Of a stretch of 64,000 bases of DNA, positions 42,989-51,384 are shown one piece after another (position 1 is the first letter of the stretch; each line of letters starts with the position of its first letter). A program made the translations under genes and the position numbers. The notes beneath the pieces were generated by a model. It saw only the letters and a program-made list of their open reading frames with translations, was not told where the DNA came from and ran no database searches. The stretch comes from Yinghuangia soli (lineage in GTDB: Bacteria > Actinomycetota > Actinomycetes > Streptomycetales > Streptomycetaceae): positions 97,644 to 161,643 of the forward strand of contig NZ_JAKFHA010000008.1 in NCBI RefSeq assembly GCF_021502675.1, given 5' to 3'.

Positions 42989-44145
42989 GTCGGGTTCTGC
43001 CTTTCGGATCGGGGGACGCCGGCGGTCGAGGAGGTGCTCGGGGACGCACTCGGGGCAGCACTCGGTACAGGGGGAGCGGCGGACCCGGCCAGCAGGCGGA
43101 CCGCCGCCGCCGCGATGGCCGGGGCGAAGCGGTAGCCGGAGCCGCTGGCCGCGCCCGCGAAGACCACCCGGCCGTCGTCGGTGAGCGAGCGCACCTGGGG
43201 CACGTTGCCCGGGCCGTACGCATCGCAGAAGACGCGCCCCGAGACGCCGCGGGCGGCCAGTTTCGGCGCGTACCGGGCCAGGACCTCCAGCGCCTGGTCG
43301 CGGTTCTCCGCGGTCAGCGCGGGGTCCACCGCGTCGGGGGACACCCCCCACTCCGGGCAGGTGTAGCTGAACAGCCAGTGCCCGCGGTGCCGGTAGGGCA
43401 GCAGGAAGGCGTCCTCGTCGTGGAAGACCACCGCGCCGTCGTGCGCGGCGACCGGCTGTTCGAGGTGCAGCGCGACGATCTTCTTGACCCGGGCGCCCAG
43501 CGGCGCCACCAGGTCCGCCCAGGCCGGGGCGGCCAGCCACGGACCGGGCGCCAGCACCACCCGGTCCGCGGTGATGGTGTCGCCCGTGCCCAGGGACAGC
43601 ACGACGCCGTCGGCGCCCGGCTCGACCCCGGTCACCGCGACGCCCTCGCGGAACTCCGCGGCCGGGCGCAGCTCGGCGGCCAGCGCCTGGGTGAGAGCGG
43701 CGACGTCCGCGTACTGGCAGCCGTCGCCGGTCCAGGCGGCCATCCCCTCGGGCACCGCCGCGCCTTCCGGCAGGGCCGCGGCAGCGGCGGCCCCGTCCAG
43801 CCGCCGCAGTCCGGCCTCCGGCAGGTACGCCTCGTGCAGCGCCGCCTCGGACGCCTCGGCCGCGACCACCGTCATGCCGATCCCGTGGATCGGCAACTCC
43901 GGCCGCTCCGCGACAAGTTGCGCGTAGTAGCGCTGGCTCTCCGCGGCCATCGCCCGGGTCTCGGGCACCGCGCCGCGCGGGAAGTGCAGGCCGGCCGAGC
44001 GGCGGGTCGCCCCGCCGGCCACCAGGTCCCGGTCCAGGACCGTCACCTGTGCGCCCGGGTCGGCGGCCAGGATCTCGCGGGTGATGAGGCAGCCCAGCAC
44101 TCCCGCCCCGACCACCGCGACCCCCGTGCGGTGCGCGCCGCTCAC
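42985..44145 (-). CDS. FAD-dependent amine oxidase (DAO/glycine oxidase-like, Spb39/Tri27 type)
   Basis: A 386-residue DAO-fold flavoenzyme with FAD motif VAVVGAGVLGCLI at the N-terminus, the GGATRRSAGLHFPRG loop near 45-60 and a C-terminal FAGAASGSGYRFAPAIA that closes the FAD site. In the known hydrazine pathways this enzyme oxidises N6-(carboxymethylamino)lysine so that it splits into hydrazinoacetic acid and 2-aminoadipate 6-semialdehyde. GTG 44145 overlaps the hydroxylase stop (GTGA) and the end overlaps the didomain gene (ATGA), so the three enzymes are made together. A Pro/Ser-rich tail ends the protein. Confidence 0.88.
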   Translation of the reverse strand: MSGAHRTGVAVVGAGVLGCLITREILAADPGAQVTVLDRDLVAGGATRRSAGLHFPRGAVPETRAMAAESQRYYAQLVAERPELPIHGIGMTVVAAEASEAALHEAYLPEAGLRRLDGAAAAAALPEGAAVPEGMAAWTGDGCQYADVAALTQALAAELRPAAEFREGVAVTGVEPGADGVVLSLGTGDTITADRVVLAPGPWLAAPAWADLVAPLGARVKKIVALHLEQPVAAHDGAVVFHDEDAFLLPYRHRGHWLFSYTCPEWGVSPDAVDPALTAENRDQALEVLARYAPKLAARGVSGRVFCDAYGPGNVPQVRSLTDDGRVVFAGAASGSGYRFAPAIAAAAVRLLAGSAAPPVPSAAPSASPSTSSTAGVPRSERQNPT

Positions 44146-45458
44146 GGCGTGTCCCCGGGCTGCGGGCCCAGCTTCGTCGACCATTCGATGAACGACGGCA
44201 GTTGCTCGGTGCTGGACACCCGCCCCAGCCGGTCCGCGATGCGGCGGCTGCGCCACGCGTTCAGGCTCAGGTTGGGGTCGGCCAGGCCGCGCTGGTTGCG
44301 CGCCGCGTTCTGCACGAAGATCCGGTGGTCGTCCGGCCCGTCCCAGTACACCGCGTAGTCCTCGTCGATGCGGAACTCGTCGCCGTCCCGCTCCAGGCGG
44401 TCCGCGATCGGCTCCAGGAAGTCCATCGGCGTGGGCCGGAACCCGGTCGCCCAGATCACCACTTCGGCCTCGAACAGCTCGGTGGCCGCGGGGTTGTCGT
44501 TGTGCCGCGCGGACACCTGCCAGCCGCCGTACAGACCGGTGGCGACGTCGAAGACCTCGCGGTTGGGGTAGAGGCCCACCAGGTCGACGTTGCCGTCGAC
44601 GAAGCGGTGCAGATACGTGCGCTGGTATATCTCGCGCAGTGTGCTCTCGGATATGCCGTCGCTGGTCAGGACGTGCTGCGCGTTGAACGCCTCGCGGGCC
44701 TCGCGGTCCAGGTTGAAGAAGTATTCGGCGTGCGAGGGCATGTAGTAGTCGTTGGTGAACGGCGAGTCGTCGATGGGGAAGAAGTTGCCGCGCCGCGATA
44801 TCCACGAGACCCGGCGCGGCAGCGCGCTGCCGTGCTGGGAGATCATGTCGAGGAACGCCTCGGCGCCGGACTGCCCGCCGCCGATCACCACCACGCGCTT
44901 GCCGGCCAGCGCGCCCGCGGTGTGCAGGTAGTCGCTGACGTGGAACTGCTTGGGGCCCAGTTTGTCGAGCACCTGCGCCGGGACGTGCGGCTGGCTGCCG
45001 ACGCCGACCACCACGTTGTCCGCGGTGAGCGTGCGCCGGTCGGTGCGGACCTTGAACACACCGTCGAAGGTGACCTCGCGGACGCCTTCGCCGAACACCA
45101 CGTTCTCGTTGCAACTGCTGGCCCAAGCAAGGTAGTTGCGGAACTCCGCGCGCGGCACCGCATCGAACTGCGCGTTCAGGAAGTGGTACAGCCGCCCGCT
45201 CTGGTGCAGATAGGCCAGGAACGTGAACGGGTTCGTGGGGTCGGCCAGCGTCACCAGGTCCTTGAACAGCGAGACCTGCAAGGCGTTGCCGGGCATCTGC
45301 TGGCCGTCGTGCCAGCTGAAGGACTGCTTCCGGTCCAGGAAGATGTTGGATACGCCCGGCCGGCCGTAGAGCAGTGACGCCAGGCTCAGATTGGCCGGTC
45401 CCACGCCCACACCGAGGCAGGTGTAGTGCGTGGGACCGGGAATGGGCTCGTGCGCCAT
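44142..45458 (-). CDS. L-lysine N6-monooxygenase (NMO family)
   Basis: A 438-residue flavoprotein N-hydroxylase of the IucD/SidA/PvdA family. FAD binding is at GVGVGPANLSL (16-26), NADPH binding at IGGGQSGAEAF (192-202), and the ATGF-type motif is in IWATGFRPTP. The family makes N-hydroxylysine or N-hydroxyornithine; no siderophore synthetase is near, and the downstream didomain partner needs N6-hydroxylysine, so lysine is the inferred substrate (Spb38/Tri26 counterpart). ATG 45458 is preceded by GGAG. It is 92 bp from the upstream saccharopine reductase-like gene. Confidence 0.93.
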   Translation of the reverse strand: MAHEPIPGPTHYTCLGVGVGPANLSLASLLYGRPGVSNIFLDRKQSFSWHDGQQMPGNALQVSLFKDLVTLADPTNPFTFLAYLHQSGRLYHFLNAQFDAVPRAEFRNYLAWASSCNENVVFGEGVREVTFDGVFKVRTDRRTLTADNVVVGVGSQPHVPAQVLDKLGPKQFHVSDYLHTAGALAGKRVVVIGGGQSGAEAFLDMISQHGSALPRRVSWISRRGNFFPIDDSPFTNDYYMPSHAEYFFNLDREAREAFNAQHVLTSDGISESTLREIYQRTYLHRFVDGNVDLVGLYPNREVFDVATGLYGGWQVSARHNDNPAATELFEAEVVIWATGFRPTPMDFLEPIADRLERDGDEFRIDEDYAVYWDGPDDHRIFVQNAARNQRGLADPNLSLNAWRSRRIADRLGRVSSTEQLPSFIEWSTKLGPQPGDTP

Positions 45459-45550
45459 TGAGGCCTCTCCTTCGGGCGGATCGCCGCGCTCGATGTGGTG
45501 GAACGGATCGGTTGAGGTCCGCGGGCCGCCGGGCGCGTGCGGCCGCGCGA

Positions 45551-46735
45551 TCAAGAGCTGTCTTCCGAGGGGTCGGGAAGCGTGTCGTCGAACGTGCCGC
45601 GGATGCCGTGCCGGGCGAGGAACTCCAGCCAGGCGGCGGCCTGTCCGGCGTCCTCGGCGGCCCGGTTGAGGCCCGGCGGGAGCGCCCCGTCGAGGATCCG
45701 CGCCACACCGAGCGCGAGCGGCACGGCGACGCAGCGGGCCATCGCGCTCTCGGCGGCGTCGCCGGTGAGGTCGAGCAGATGCGATCCGCGCCACCGGACG
45801 CCGCCGCTCGTGTCGCGCACGGTCAGCTCGACGGCGAGCACCACGCGGTCCCGGTCGGCCTCGGTGGTCGGGTAGCGGTCGGCAAGTTCCTTCGCCAGCG
45901 CCCGGATCCGGGTCTCGTCGCCGGTCAGGACGGTGTCGAAGACCTCGCCCCAGGCGGCCCGCCAGCCCGCGTTCCGCAGCGTGCCGCGGATCAGGGTGGT
46001 CGGACGCCACGCGTCGGGCAGGCCGTACTGCGCGGCGAACGGCAGGCTGTCGCGGTTCGGGTACACCTCGAACGCCTCGCCGGCCAGTACCAAGGGGCGC
46101 GCGGCCTCCCACGGGTGCCGTGCGGTGCGCGCCTCGCCGTCCTCGATGTACTGCGCGGGCGAGCCGAGCGCGGCCAGCACACCGTACGGCGCCCAGCTGA
46201 ACCGGTAGCAGAACTCGTCCGGTTCGGCGGGGATGCCGCCGCAGTACGAGGTGAGCGCCACCTCCGCGGCGCCGTCGCCGACCGCCCGGCGGGCCCGGGC
46301 GACCAGGTCGTGCGCCATCAGGTGGTCGATGCCCGGGTCCAGGCCCGACTCGGTCAGCACCACCAGGCCGGCCGCGGCCGCCTCGGCGGCCTGCGCGGCC
46401 AGCGCCTCGGACGTGTAGCTCGTGCAGGCGAAGTGCGCACCCCGGGCGACGGCCAGCCGCAGCAGCTCCGGATGCTCGGTGGCGGGCAGCATCGAGACGA
46501 CGACGTCCCCCGCCTTCACCTCGGCCTCCAGCGCGCCCCGGTCGAGCGCGCGGACCTCGGCCCGCCCGGCCAACCCGAGCGCGGCCAGACGCATTTCGCC
46601 GCGATCGGCGGTCCGGTCCCACAGCACCACGCGCGCCGCGCGGTCGCAGACCAGCCGGAGCCCGGTCCGGCCGGTGGACAGGCCCGTGCCGATCCAATGG
46701 ACCGTGCTGCCTGCGGGCGTTCGGTCAGCGGACAT
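45551..46735 (-). CDS. Saccharopine reductase-like dehydrogenase (LYS9 type)
   Basis: A 394-residue protein with an N-terminal Rossmann motif (HWIGTGLSTGR) and the saccharopine reductase signature ESGLDPGIDHLMAHD near 155. LYS9-type enzymes reduce the imine of 2-aminoadipate semialdehyde and glutamate to saccharopine. In this cluster that semialdehyde is the expected by-product of the DAO-type flavoenzyme, so the enzyme likely starts lysine recycling. ATG 46735 was chosen because AAGGAGG lies six bases before it; the first ATG at 46741 directly abuts the box. The start overlaps the next gene by 11 bp. Confidence 0.85.
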   Translation of the reverse strand: MSADRTPAGSTVHWIGTGLSTGRTGLRLVCDRAARVVLWDRTADRGEMRLAALGLAGRAEVRALDRGALEAEVKAGDVVVSMLPATEHPELLRLAVARGAHFACTSYTSEALAAQAAEAAAAGLVVLTESGLDPGIDHLMAHDLVARARRAVGDGAAEVALTSYCGGIPAEPDEFCYRFSWAPYGVLAALGSPAQYIEDGEARTARHPWEAARPLVLAGEAFEVYPNRDSLPFAAQYGLPDAWRPTTLIRGTLRNAGWRAAWGEVFDTVLTGDETRIRALAKELADRYPTTEADRDRVVLAVELTVRDTSGGVRWRGSHLLDLTGDAAESAMARCVAVPLALGVARILDGALPPGLNRAAEDAGQAAAWLEFLARHGIRGTFDDTLPDPSEDSS

Positions 46736-47846
46736 GCGCATCCTCCTTGACGTCGGCTCCTGCCGCTTCCGGATCGGCCGCCCCGGCGTACGCCGCACGG
46801 CAGCGGCGCCACGCCGGGTCCCCGGGGCCCAGGCGCGCGAGCAGCGGCCACAGGTCCGCGGAGAAGGCCCGACTGGCCTCGGCGGGCAGCAGAGAGGGAA
46901 GGTTGTCGATCGCGATGACGTCCACCGGGTGGTCGCCGCCGCGCAGCCGCCGGGCCGGGTTCTCCCAGTCGGTGACGGCGTCGTAGACGGGCAGCACGTT
47001 GCAGTCCGAGCCGACGTCGCAGGTGACGTCGGCGATCACGGAGATCCGCCGGGCGGGGGAGTCGAGGTCGGCCGGGACCAGGAACGGCGGCACCGGGTGC
47101 GTGCTCAGCACCGTGTTCACCAGCAGGTCGGCGGCCAGCAGCGCGTCCCGGTCCAGCGCGCGGGTCTCGGCCAGGTCCCAGCGCAGCGGGTCGATCCCGG
47201 CGGTCTCCAGCGCATCGCACGCCCCGCGGCCGCAGCGGCCCAGGGCGCCGATGACCAGGGCCCGTCCGTCCGCCCGGGCCTCGCCGGACGGAGCTCCGGC
47301 ACGCAGCCGGGCGTCCAACTCGGCCCGGTCCAGCGGCACCAGCGGCCCGCCGAGCATGCCCCGCCGGTGCAGGACGGCGAGCGCCGCACCCGCATATCCG
47401 GCCCAGTAGCCGAACGCCGCGAGGCGCCGCCCGGCATCGTCGGTCAGATACTCCAGGTCGAGCAGCGCACCGCCGCCCGCCGCGAAGCGGGCGAGCAGCC
47501 GGCCGGCCCCCGGCTGGCCCTTGTAGGCGTGCCCGAAGTAGATGTGGTCGTGGCGTAACTGTGCCGGTTCCTCGAGGAGTTCCTTCAGTCCCAGGATGTA
47601 CGTGCCGGCCGGCGCCGAAGTCCAGCTGCCTTCGGGTGCGGCCGTGCAGCCCGCCGCGACGTACGCGTCGAGCGGGAAGACGCGGCGCGGCGACTCCTCG
47701 ACGGTGATGCGGATCCCGCGGGACACCAGACGCGCGGCGTCCTCGGGTACCAGCGGTGCGCGGCGCTCGGTGCCGCGGGACTCGCACCGCAGCCACAAGC
47801 GGGGCGGATCCGCGGCCGGCTCGGCCGGCTCGGCAGGGTGCGTCAC
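46725..47846 (-). CDS. Saccharopine dehydrogenase, L-lysine-forming-like (LYS1 type)
   Basis: A 373-residue member of the AlaDH/PNT-saccharopine dehydrogenase superfamily. The N-terminus (LWLRCESRGTERRAPLVPEDAARLV) resembles LYS1, and the NAD domain has the GALGRCGRGACDALE glycine motif near 200 and IADVTCDVGSD near 270. LYS1-type enzymes oxidise saccharopine to lysine and 2-oxoglutarate. Paired with the LYS9-type neighbour it could convert 2-aminoadipate semialdehyde back to lysine, the substrate of the hydroxylase. GTG 47846 has AAGGAGG six bases upstream and overlaps the acyl-CoA dehydrogenase gene (GTGA). Confidence 0.85.
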   Translation of the reverse strand: MTHPAEPAEPAADPPRLWLRCESRGTERRAPLVPEDAARLVSRGIRITVEESPRRVFPLDAYVAAGCTAAPEGSWTSAPAGTYILGLKELLEEPAQLRHDHIYFGHAYKGQPGAGRLLARFAAGGGALLDLEYLTDDAGRRLAAFGYWAGYAGAALAVLHRRGMLGGPLVPLDRAELDARLRAGAPSGEARADGRALVIGALGRCGRGACDALETAGIDPLRWDLAETRALDRDALLAADLLVNTVLSTHPVPPFLVPADLDSPARRISVIADVTCDVGSDCNVLPVYDAVTDWENPARRLRGGDHPVDVIAIDNLPSLLPAEASRAFSADLWPLLARLGPGDPAWRRCRAAYAGAADPEAAGADVKEDAHVR

Positions 47847-49039
47847 GCTCGGCCTCCTTGGCCCCGCCGCATGTCCAGCACGTCGGCGATCGCGAGGCGC
47901 AGCACGTCCGACGCCCCTTCGTAGATGCGCAGCGACCGGATCTGGCGGTAGAGGCGCTCCGGCACCCCGCCCTTGACCACGCCGGCCGCACCGGACAACT
48001 GCACGGCGGCATCGACGATCTCCTGGGCCGCCTCGGTGGCGTACACCTTCGCGATGCCCGAGTGCCGGCCGAAGCCGCGGCCGCCCCGGTCGCACTCCCA
48101 CGCGGCCCGGGCGACCAGCAGCGCCGACGCGTTCAGCCGGATCTCCATGTCGGCCAACGACGCCTTCACCAGCTGGAGGTCGAACAGCGTGCCGCCGTAC
48201 GCCTGCCGGCTGCGGGTGTGCGCCAGCGCGGCGTCCGCGGCCCGGCGGGCGAACCCGACCGCGGCCGCGCCGACCGTCATCCGGAACCGCTCCAGCAGGT
48301 CCAGGGCGACGATGAAGCCCTTGCCCGGCCGGCCCAGCACGGCGTCCGCCGGCACCGGGCACTCGTCGAACACGAGATGCCCGAACGACCGGGGCGCGAC
48401 GGCCTCCAGCGGCTCCACGGTGAGCCCCGGGGTGTCCGCGGGCACCAGCAGCGCGCTCAGGCCCAGCGGGCCCGGCCCGTCGCCGGTCCGGGCGACCACC
48501 ACGAACAGGTCCGCGATGGTGGCGTGCGCGATCCAGGCCTTGCGGCCGGTCAGCACGTACCCGTCCGCGGTCCGCCGCGCGGCCAGCCCGACCGCGGCGA
48601 CCTCTGACCCCGCCTCCATTTCGGACAGCGCGAAGGCCCCGATCAGCGAACCGGACGCCATCGCGGGCAGATAGCGCGCCTGCTGCTCCTTGTCGCCGAA
48701 CCGGATGATCGGCGTCGCGGCAAGCGTCTGGATGGAGTAGGCGAAGTCCGCCAGGTCCTCGGCGTACGCCAGCGCCTCGCGGGCCAGGCACACCGCCCGG
48801 AAGTCGGCGGGCAGTTCCGGCGGCCCGGCGGCCGGATCGAGGCCGGCCAGCCAGCCCTCCTCGCCGAGCAGCTGGACCAGGCGGCGGCCCGCCTCGTCCG
48901 GGTGCATGCGGCGGACCGTCTCCCACAGCTCGCCGTAGATGTCGCACCAGACGCCCAGCTCGCGGGCCAGGCGCCGGTGCCCGTCGTCGTAGAACGGAAG
49001 CCCGAGGATCTCGGGGTCGTGACTGCTGGTCAGGTCCAC
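47843..49039 (-). CDS. Acyl-CoA dehydrogenase homologue (acyl-ACP oxidase candidate)
   Basis: A 398-residue flavoprotein of the acyl-CoA dehydrogenase fold with the FAD/substrate motif AFALSEMEAGSEV (about 134-146), the RFRMTVGAAAVGFARRA helix and the base Glu374 in RIYEGASDV. In triacsin biosynthesis an enzyme of this family oxidises the ACP-bound acyl-hydrazinoacetyl unit, so the substrate here is probably carrier-bound rather than CoA-bound. This is inference from neighbours. GTG 49039 follows GGGAG by eight bases. The end overlaps the LYS1-type gene by four bases. Confidence 0.85.
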   Translation of the reverse strand: MDLTSSHDPEILGLPFYDDGHRRLARELGVWCDIYGELWETVRRMHPDEAGRRLVQLLGEEGWLAGLDPAAGPPELPADFRAVCLAREALAYAEDLADFAYSIQTLAATPIIRFGDKEQQARYLPAMASGSLIGAFALSEMEAGSEVAAVGLAARRTADGYVLTGRKAWIAHATIADLFVVVARTGDGPGPLGLSALLVPADTPGLTVEPLEAVAPRSFGHLVFDECPVPADAVLGRPGKGFIVALDLLERFRMTVGAAAVGFARRAADAALAHTRSRQAYGGTLFDLQLVKASLADMEIRLNASALLVARAAWECDRGGRGFGRHSGIAKVYATEAAQEIVDAAVQLSGAAGVVKGGVPERLYRQIRSLRIYEGASDVLRLAIADVLDMRRGQGGRA

Positions 49040-49136
49040 TGCGGTGCTCCCTGCGGACGAAGGGCGGGACGGGCGGGGCCGGGACGGGAAGCGCGCCGGG
49101 ATCCGAGGCTGGAACCGAGGCGGGCAGCGGGGCGGG

Positions 49137-50999
49137 TCATGAGCGCAGCACCGCCAGGGCGATCGCGTCGGCGTCCTCGAGGATCACCGAGCCCACCCAG
49201 GGGCGGATCCCGGCGGCCGTGGCCCAGTGCACGAACTCGGTGGGCACCCCGAACGCGAACCGGCGCGGATGCGGCCGCCCGTCCGCGTCGACCACGCGGT
49301 ACGGGCGCCCGGTGACCTCCAGGCCCCCGGTCTCGTAGGCGCCGTCCGGATCCGGGATCCGGTAGGGCCGGCACGCCCCGGTCGCGAGCAGGTGCCGCAG
49401 CAGCGCATTGGTGCTGTGCCGCAGGTCCGTCTCGGGGATGCGCGCCTCGATCAGCGCGGTGGCCGGCATCTCCGAACCCGGGATGGCGGCCGAGCCGATG
49501 AGGAACGCCGGGACGTCCGGGTCGGTGCGGACCCGGGTGCCCGGGCCGACCACCCGCAGCACCCCGCACTCGATGAGCGCGGTCATCTCCTCGATCCGGG
49601 ACAGCGGCGGCCCGATGGACAGGTACGCGTTCAACGGCGTGAACCAGCCCGCCACTTCGTCGCGGTACGAGGATCCGGTGATGCCGCCGTGGTCGATCGC
49701 CAGCCGGACCTCGTTGCGCATGTCGCGCAGCACGTCGAGGGCGGCCTTGAGCGGATTGCCGACATTGCCGCCCCGGGCGTTGCGGACGTCTTCGTGCAGA
49801 TGCCCGACCAGCCACCTGCCGAACTCCTCCTGGTCGGCGAACGTAAGCTCGCCCCAGGGGCGTTCGACGCCCGCCCAGTCCCACTCGCGGTCCGCGCCGA
49901 TGCCGAACCGGCGCAGCACCGCGGTGCGCCCGGCCTCGTCCGGGTCGGCGAACGCGGCCCGGAACGCGGCGAGGAACCGGGCGGCTTCGTCCGGGCCGTC
50001 CCGTTCGGCGACCAGCGCCTGGTGGTAGACCGTGCGGACCTCCGCGTCCAGGAGCGGCCAGACGTCCTTGCGGAACGTCGCTCCCGGCGTGGCGCGGATC
50101 CGGCGTGCCGCGTCCAGGGTCAGGAACCACGGCTCGTGCCGGCCCGCGGCGCCCTTCTGGTTCTCGCCGCGGGCCTGGTAGGGCACGCCGCGCCGGGAGC
50201 CCGCGTACAGCACGGGCTCATGCCCGGACGGCAGGTACTGCAGGCCGCGGTGCCCGGTGACGTACTTGCCGCCCCGGCCCTCGGTCAGCAGCGCCAGCAC
50301 GTCGAAGAACGCCAGCCCGAGCCCCCGGATGCCGACCGTCTCGCCTGCGGCGATGCCGTCCAGGTCCAGGTCGGCGGGGTTGCCCGGGCGGATGTACCGC
50401 AGGCCGTGGTGCGCCGCGTGCGCGGCCAGCCGGCGCTCCTCCGAGGTGGGCTCGTTGGAGCCGTGGCCCAGGGCGAGGACCACCGCGTCCAGTCCGGCCA
50501 GCAGCGTGCCGTCGTTCAGCGTGACGCACTGCCCGCTCGGATCGTCGTTCAGGGCGATCGCGGTGCCCTTGTGCACGGTGATCCGGATGGACCGCGGCGC
50601 GGTGGCCCGGATCCGGCCCAGCACCCATTCCAGGTAGCGGCCGAACTGCGCCCGCGACGGGTAGTCGTCGGGGCCGAGCCGCTCCGCGCCCGCCCAGATG
50701 TTCCCGGCGCCGAAGTCCACCGGCTGGAGCCAGTCGTACAGGCTCGGCCCCGGGCGGACCGGGCCCTCGCAGGCCACGCTCTCGTCGGTGAACTGGCTGA
50801 TCTGCGAGGTCACGGTGTTCATCAGCAGGTGGTGGGACTGCCGGGTGCGCCACGTGCGCCCGGCCCCCGGCGGATAGGGGTCCACCACATGGATCGACAG
50901 CGGGCGCCCGTCCGAGTGGTTCGCGCACAGCCGTTCGAGGACCGCGAGGCCCCGCGGACCGGCGCCCACGACGCAAATTGCCCTGGCCGTCCGGGCCAT
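49137..50999 (-). CDS. Large FAD/NAD(P)-binding monooxygenase, CreE/FzmM-like (nitrosuccinate-forming candidate)
   Basis: A 620-residue flavoprotein with N-terminal motif ICVVGAGPRGLAVLERL, followed by PPGAGRTWRT and LLMNTVTSQIS, the pattern of the NAD_binding_9 (PF13454) type. A second dinucleotide region lies near 200-240 (TVGIRGLGLAFFDVL). CreE and FzmM, which oxidise aspartate to nitrosuccinate as a nitrite source, have this size and domain type, and triacsin biosynthesis needs nitrite for its second N-N bond. The assignment is plausible rather than proved; the partner lyase (CreD) is not in the window. ATG 50999 lies after GGGAGGTG; an upstream ATG at 51023 is weaker. Confidence 0.65.
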   Translation of the reverse strand: MARTARAICVVGAGPRGLAVLERLCANHSDGRPLSIHVVDPYPPGAGRTWRTRQSHHLLMNTVTSQISQFTDESVACEGPVRPGPSLYDWLQPVDFGAGNIWAGAERLGPDDYPSRAQFGRYLEWVLGRIRATAPRSIRITVHKGTAIALNDDPSGQCVTLNDGTLLAGLDAVVLALGHGSNEPTSEERRLAAHAAHHGLRYIRPGNPADLDLDGIAAGETVGIRGLGLAFFDVLALLTEGRGGKYVTGHRGLQYLPSGHEPVLYAGSRRGVPYQARGENQKGAAGRHEPWFLTLDAARRIRATPGATFRKDVWPLLDAEVRTVYHQALVAERDGPDEAARFLAAFRAAFADPDEAGRTAVLRRFGIGADREWDWAGVERPWGELTFADQEEFGRWLVGHLHEDVRNARGGNVGNPLKAALDVLRDMRNEVRLAIDHGGITGSSYRDEVAGWFTPLNAYLSIGPPLSRIEEMTALIECGVLRVVGPGTRVRTDPDVPAFLIGSAAIPGSEMPATALIEARIPETDLRHSTNALLRHLLATGACRPYRIPDPDGAYETGGLEVTGRPYRVVDADGRPHPRRFAFGVPTEFVHWATAAGIRPWVGSVILEDADAIALAVLRS

Positions 51000-51084
51000 G
51001 GTCACACCTCCCTGGATCGTCATTCGGTCGTCGAACGGCCGGCGTCCGCCGCGGACGGGCGCCGGAAACGCGTCGGCGCGCGGG

Positions 51085-51333
51085 CTACTTCGCGGTCGTG
51101 CGCCGCGCGGCTTCCTCGGCGAACTCGCCGAAGGTCATCTTGGAAAGCTCTTCCATCTCGTCGTCGGTGAACTCGATGCCGAACTCGTCGAGCTGCATCA
51201 CCAGTTCGGCCAGCGACAGGGACTCCAGCTCGAGTCCGCCGTCGCCGAGCGGGGTCTCGTCGGTCAGCGAGTCCACCTCGAAGTGCATGTTGCGGAGCAC
51301 ATCGACCATGACTTCCCGCAGGTCAGCAGGCAT
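51085..51333 (-). CDS. Acyl carrier protein
   Basis: An 82-residue carrier protein of standard length with phosphopantetheine Ser38 in LELESLSLAELV (ESL in place of DSL). The acidic helices II-III (EFGIEFTDDEMEELSK) are typical of discrete fatty-acid or type II polyketide ACPs. ATG 51333 follows AGGAGG by eight bases. As the second ACP of the cluster, beside redox enzymes and downstream of the KS genes, it most likely carries the growing acyl chain. The upstream and downstream gaps (51 and 85 bp) contain no other signal. Confidence 0.87.
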   Translation of the reverse strand: MPADLREVMVDVLRNMHFEVDSLTDETPLGDGGLELESLSLAELVMQLDEFGIEFTDDEMEELSKMTFGEFAEEAARRTTAK

Positions 51334-51384
51334 TTCCGAAACCTCCTGTGAAGGATGTGCGCAGGGTGTCGAACAGGAACCGGG

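Noticed and set aside
44142-45458. Siderophore cluster centred on the N-hydroxylase
   Set aside because: No IucA/IucC or NRPS synthetase, no siderophore exporter or receptor is present; the neighbours are those of hydrazine biosynthesis.
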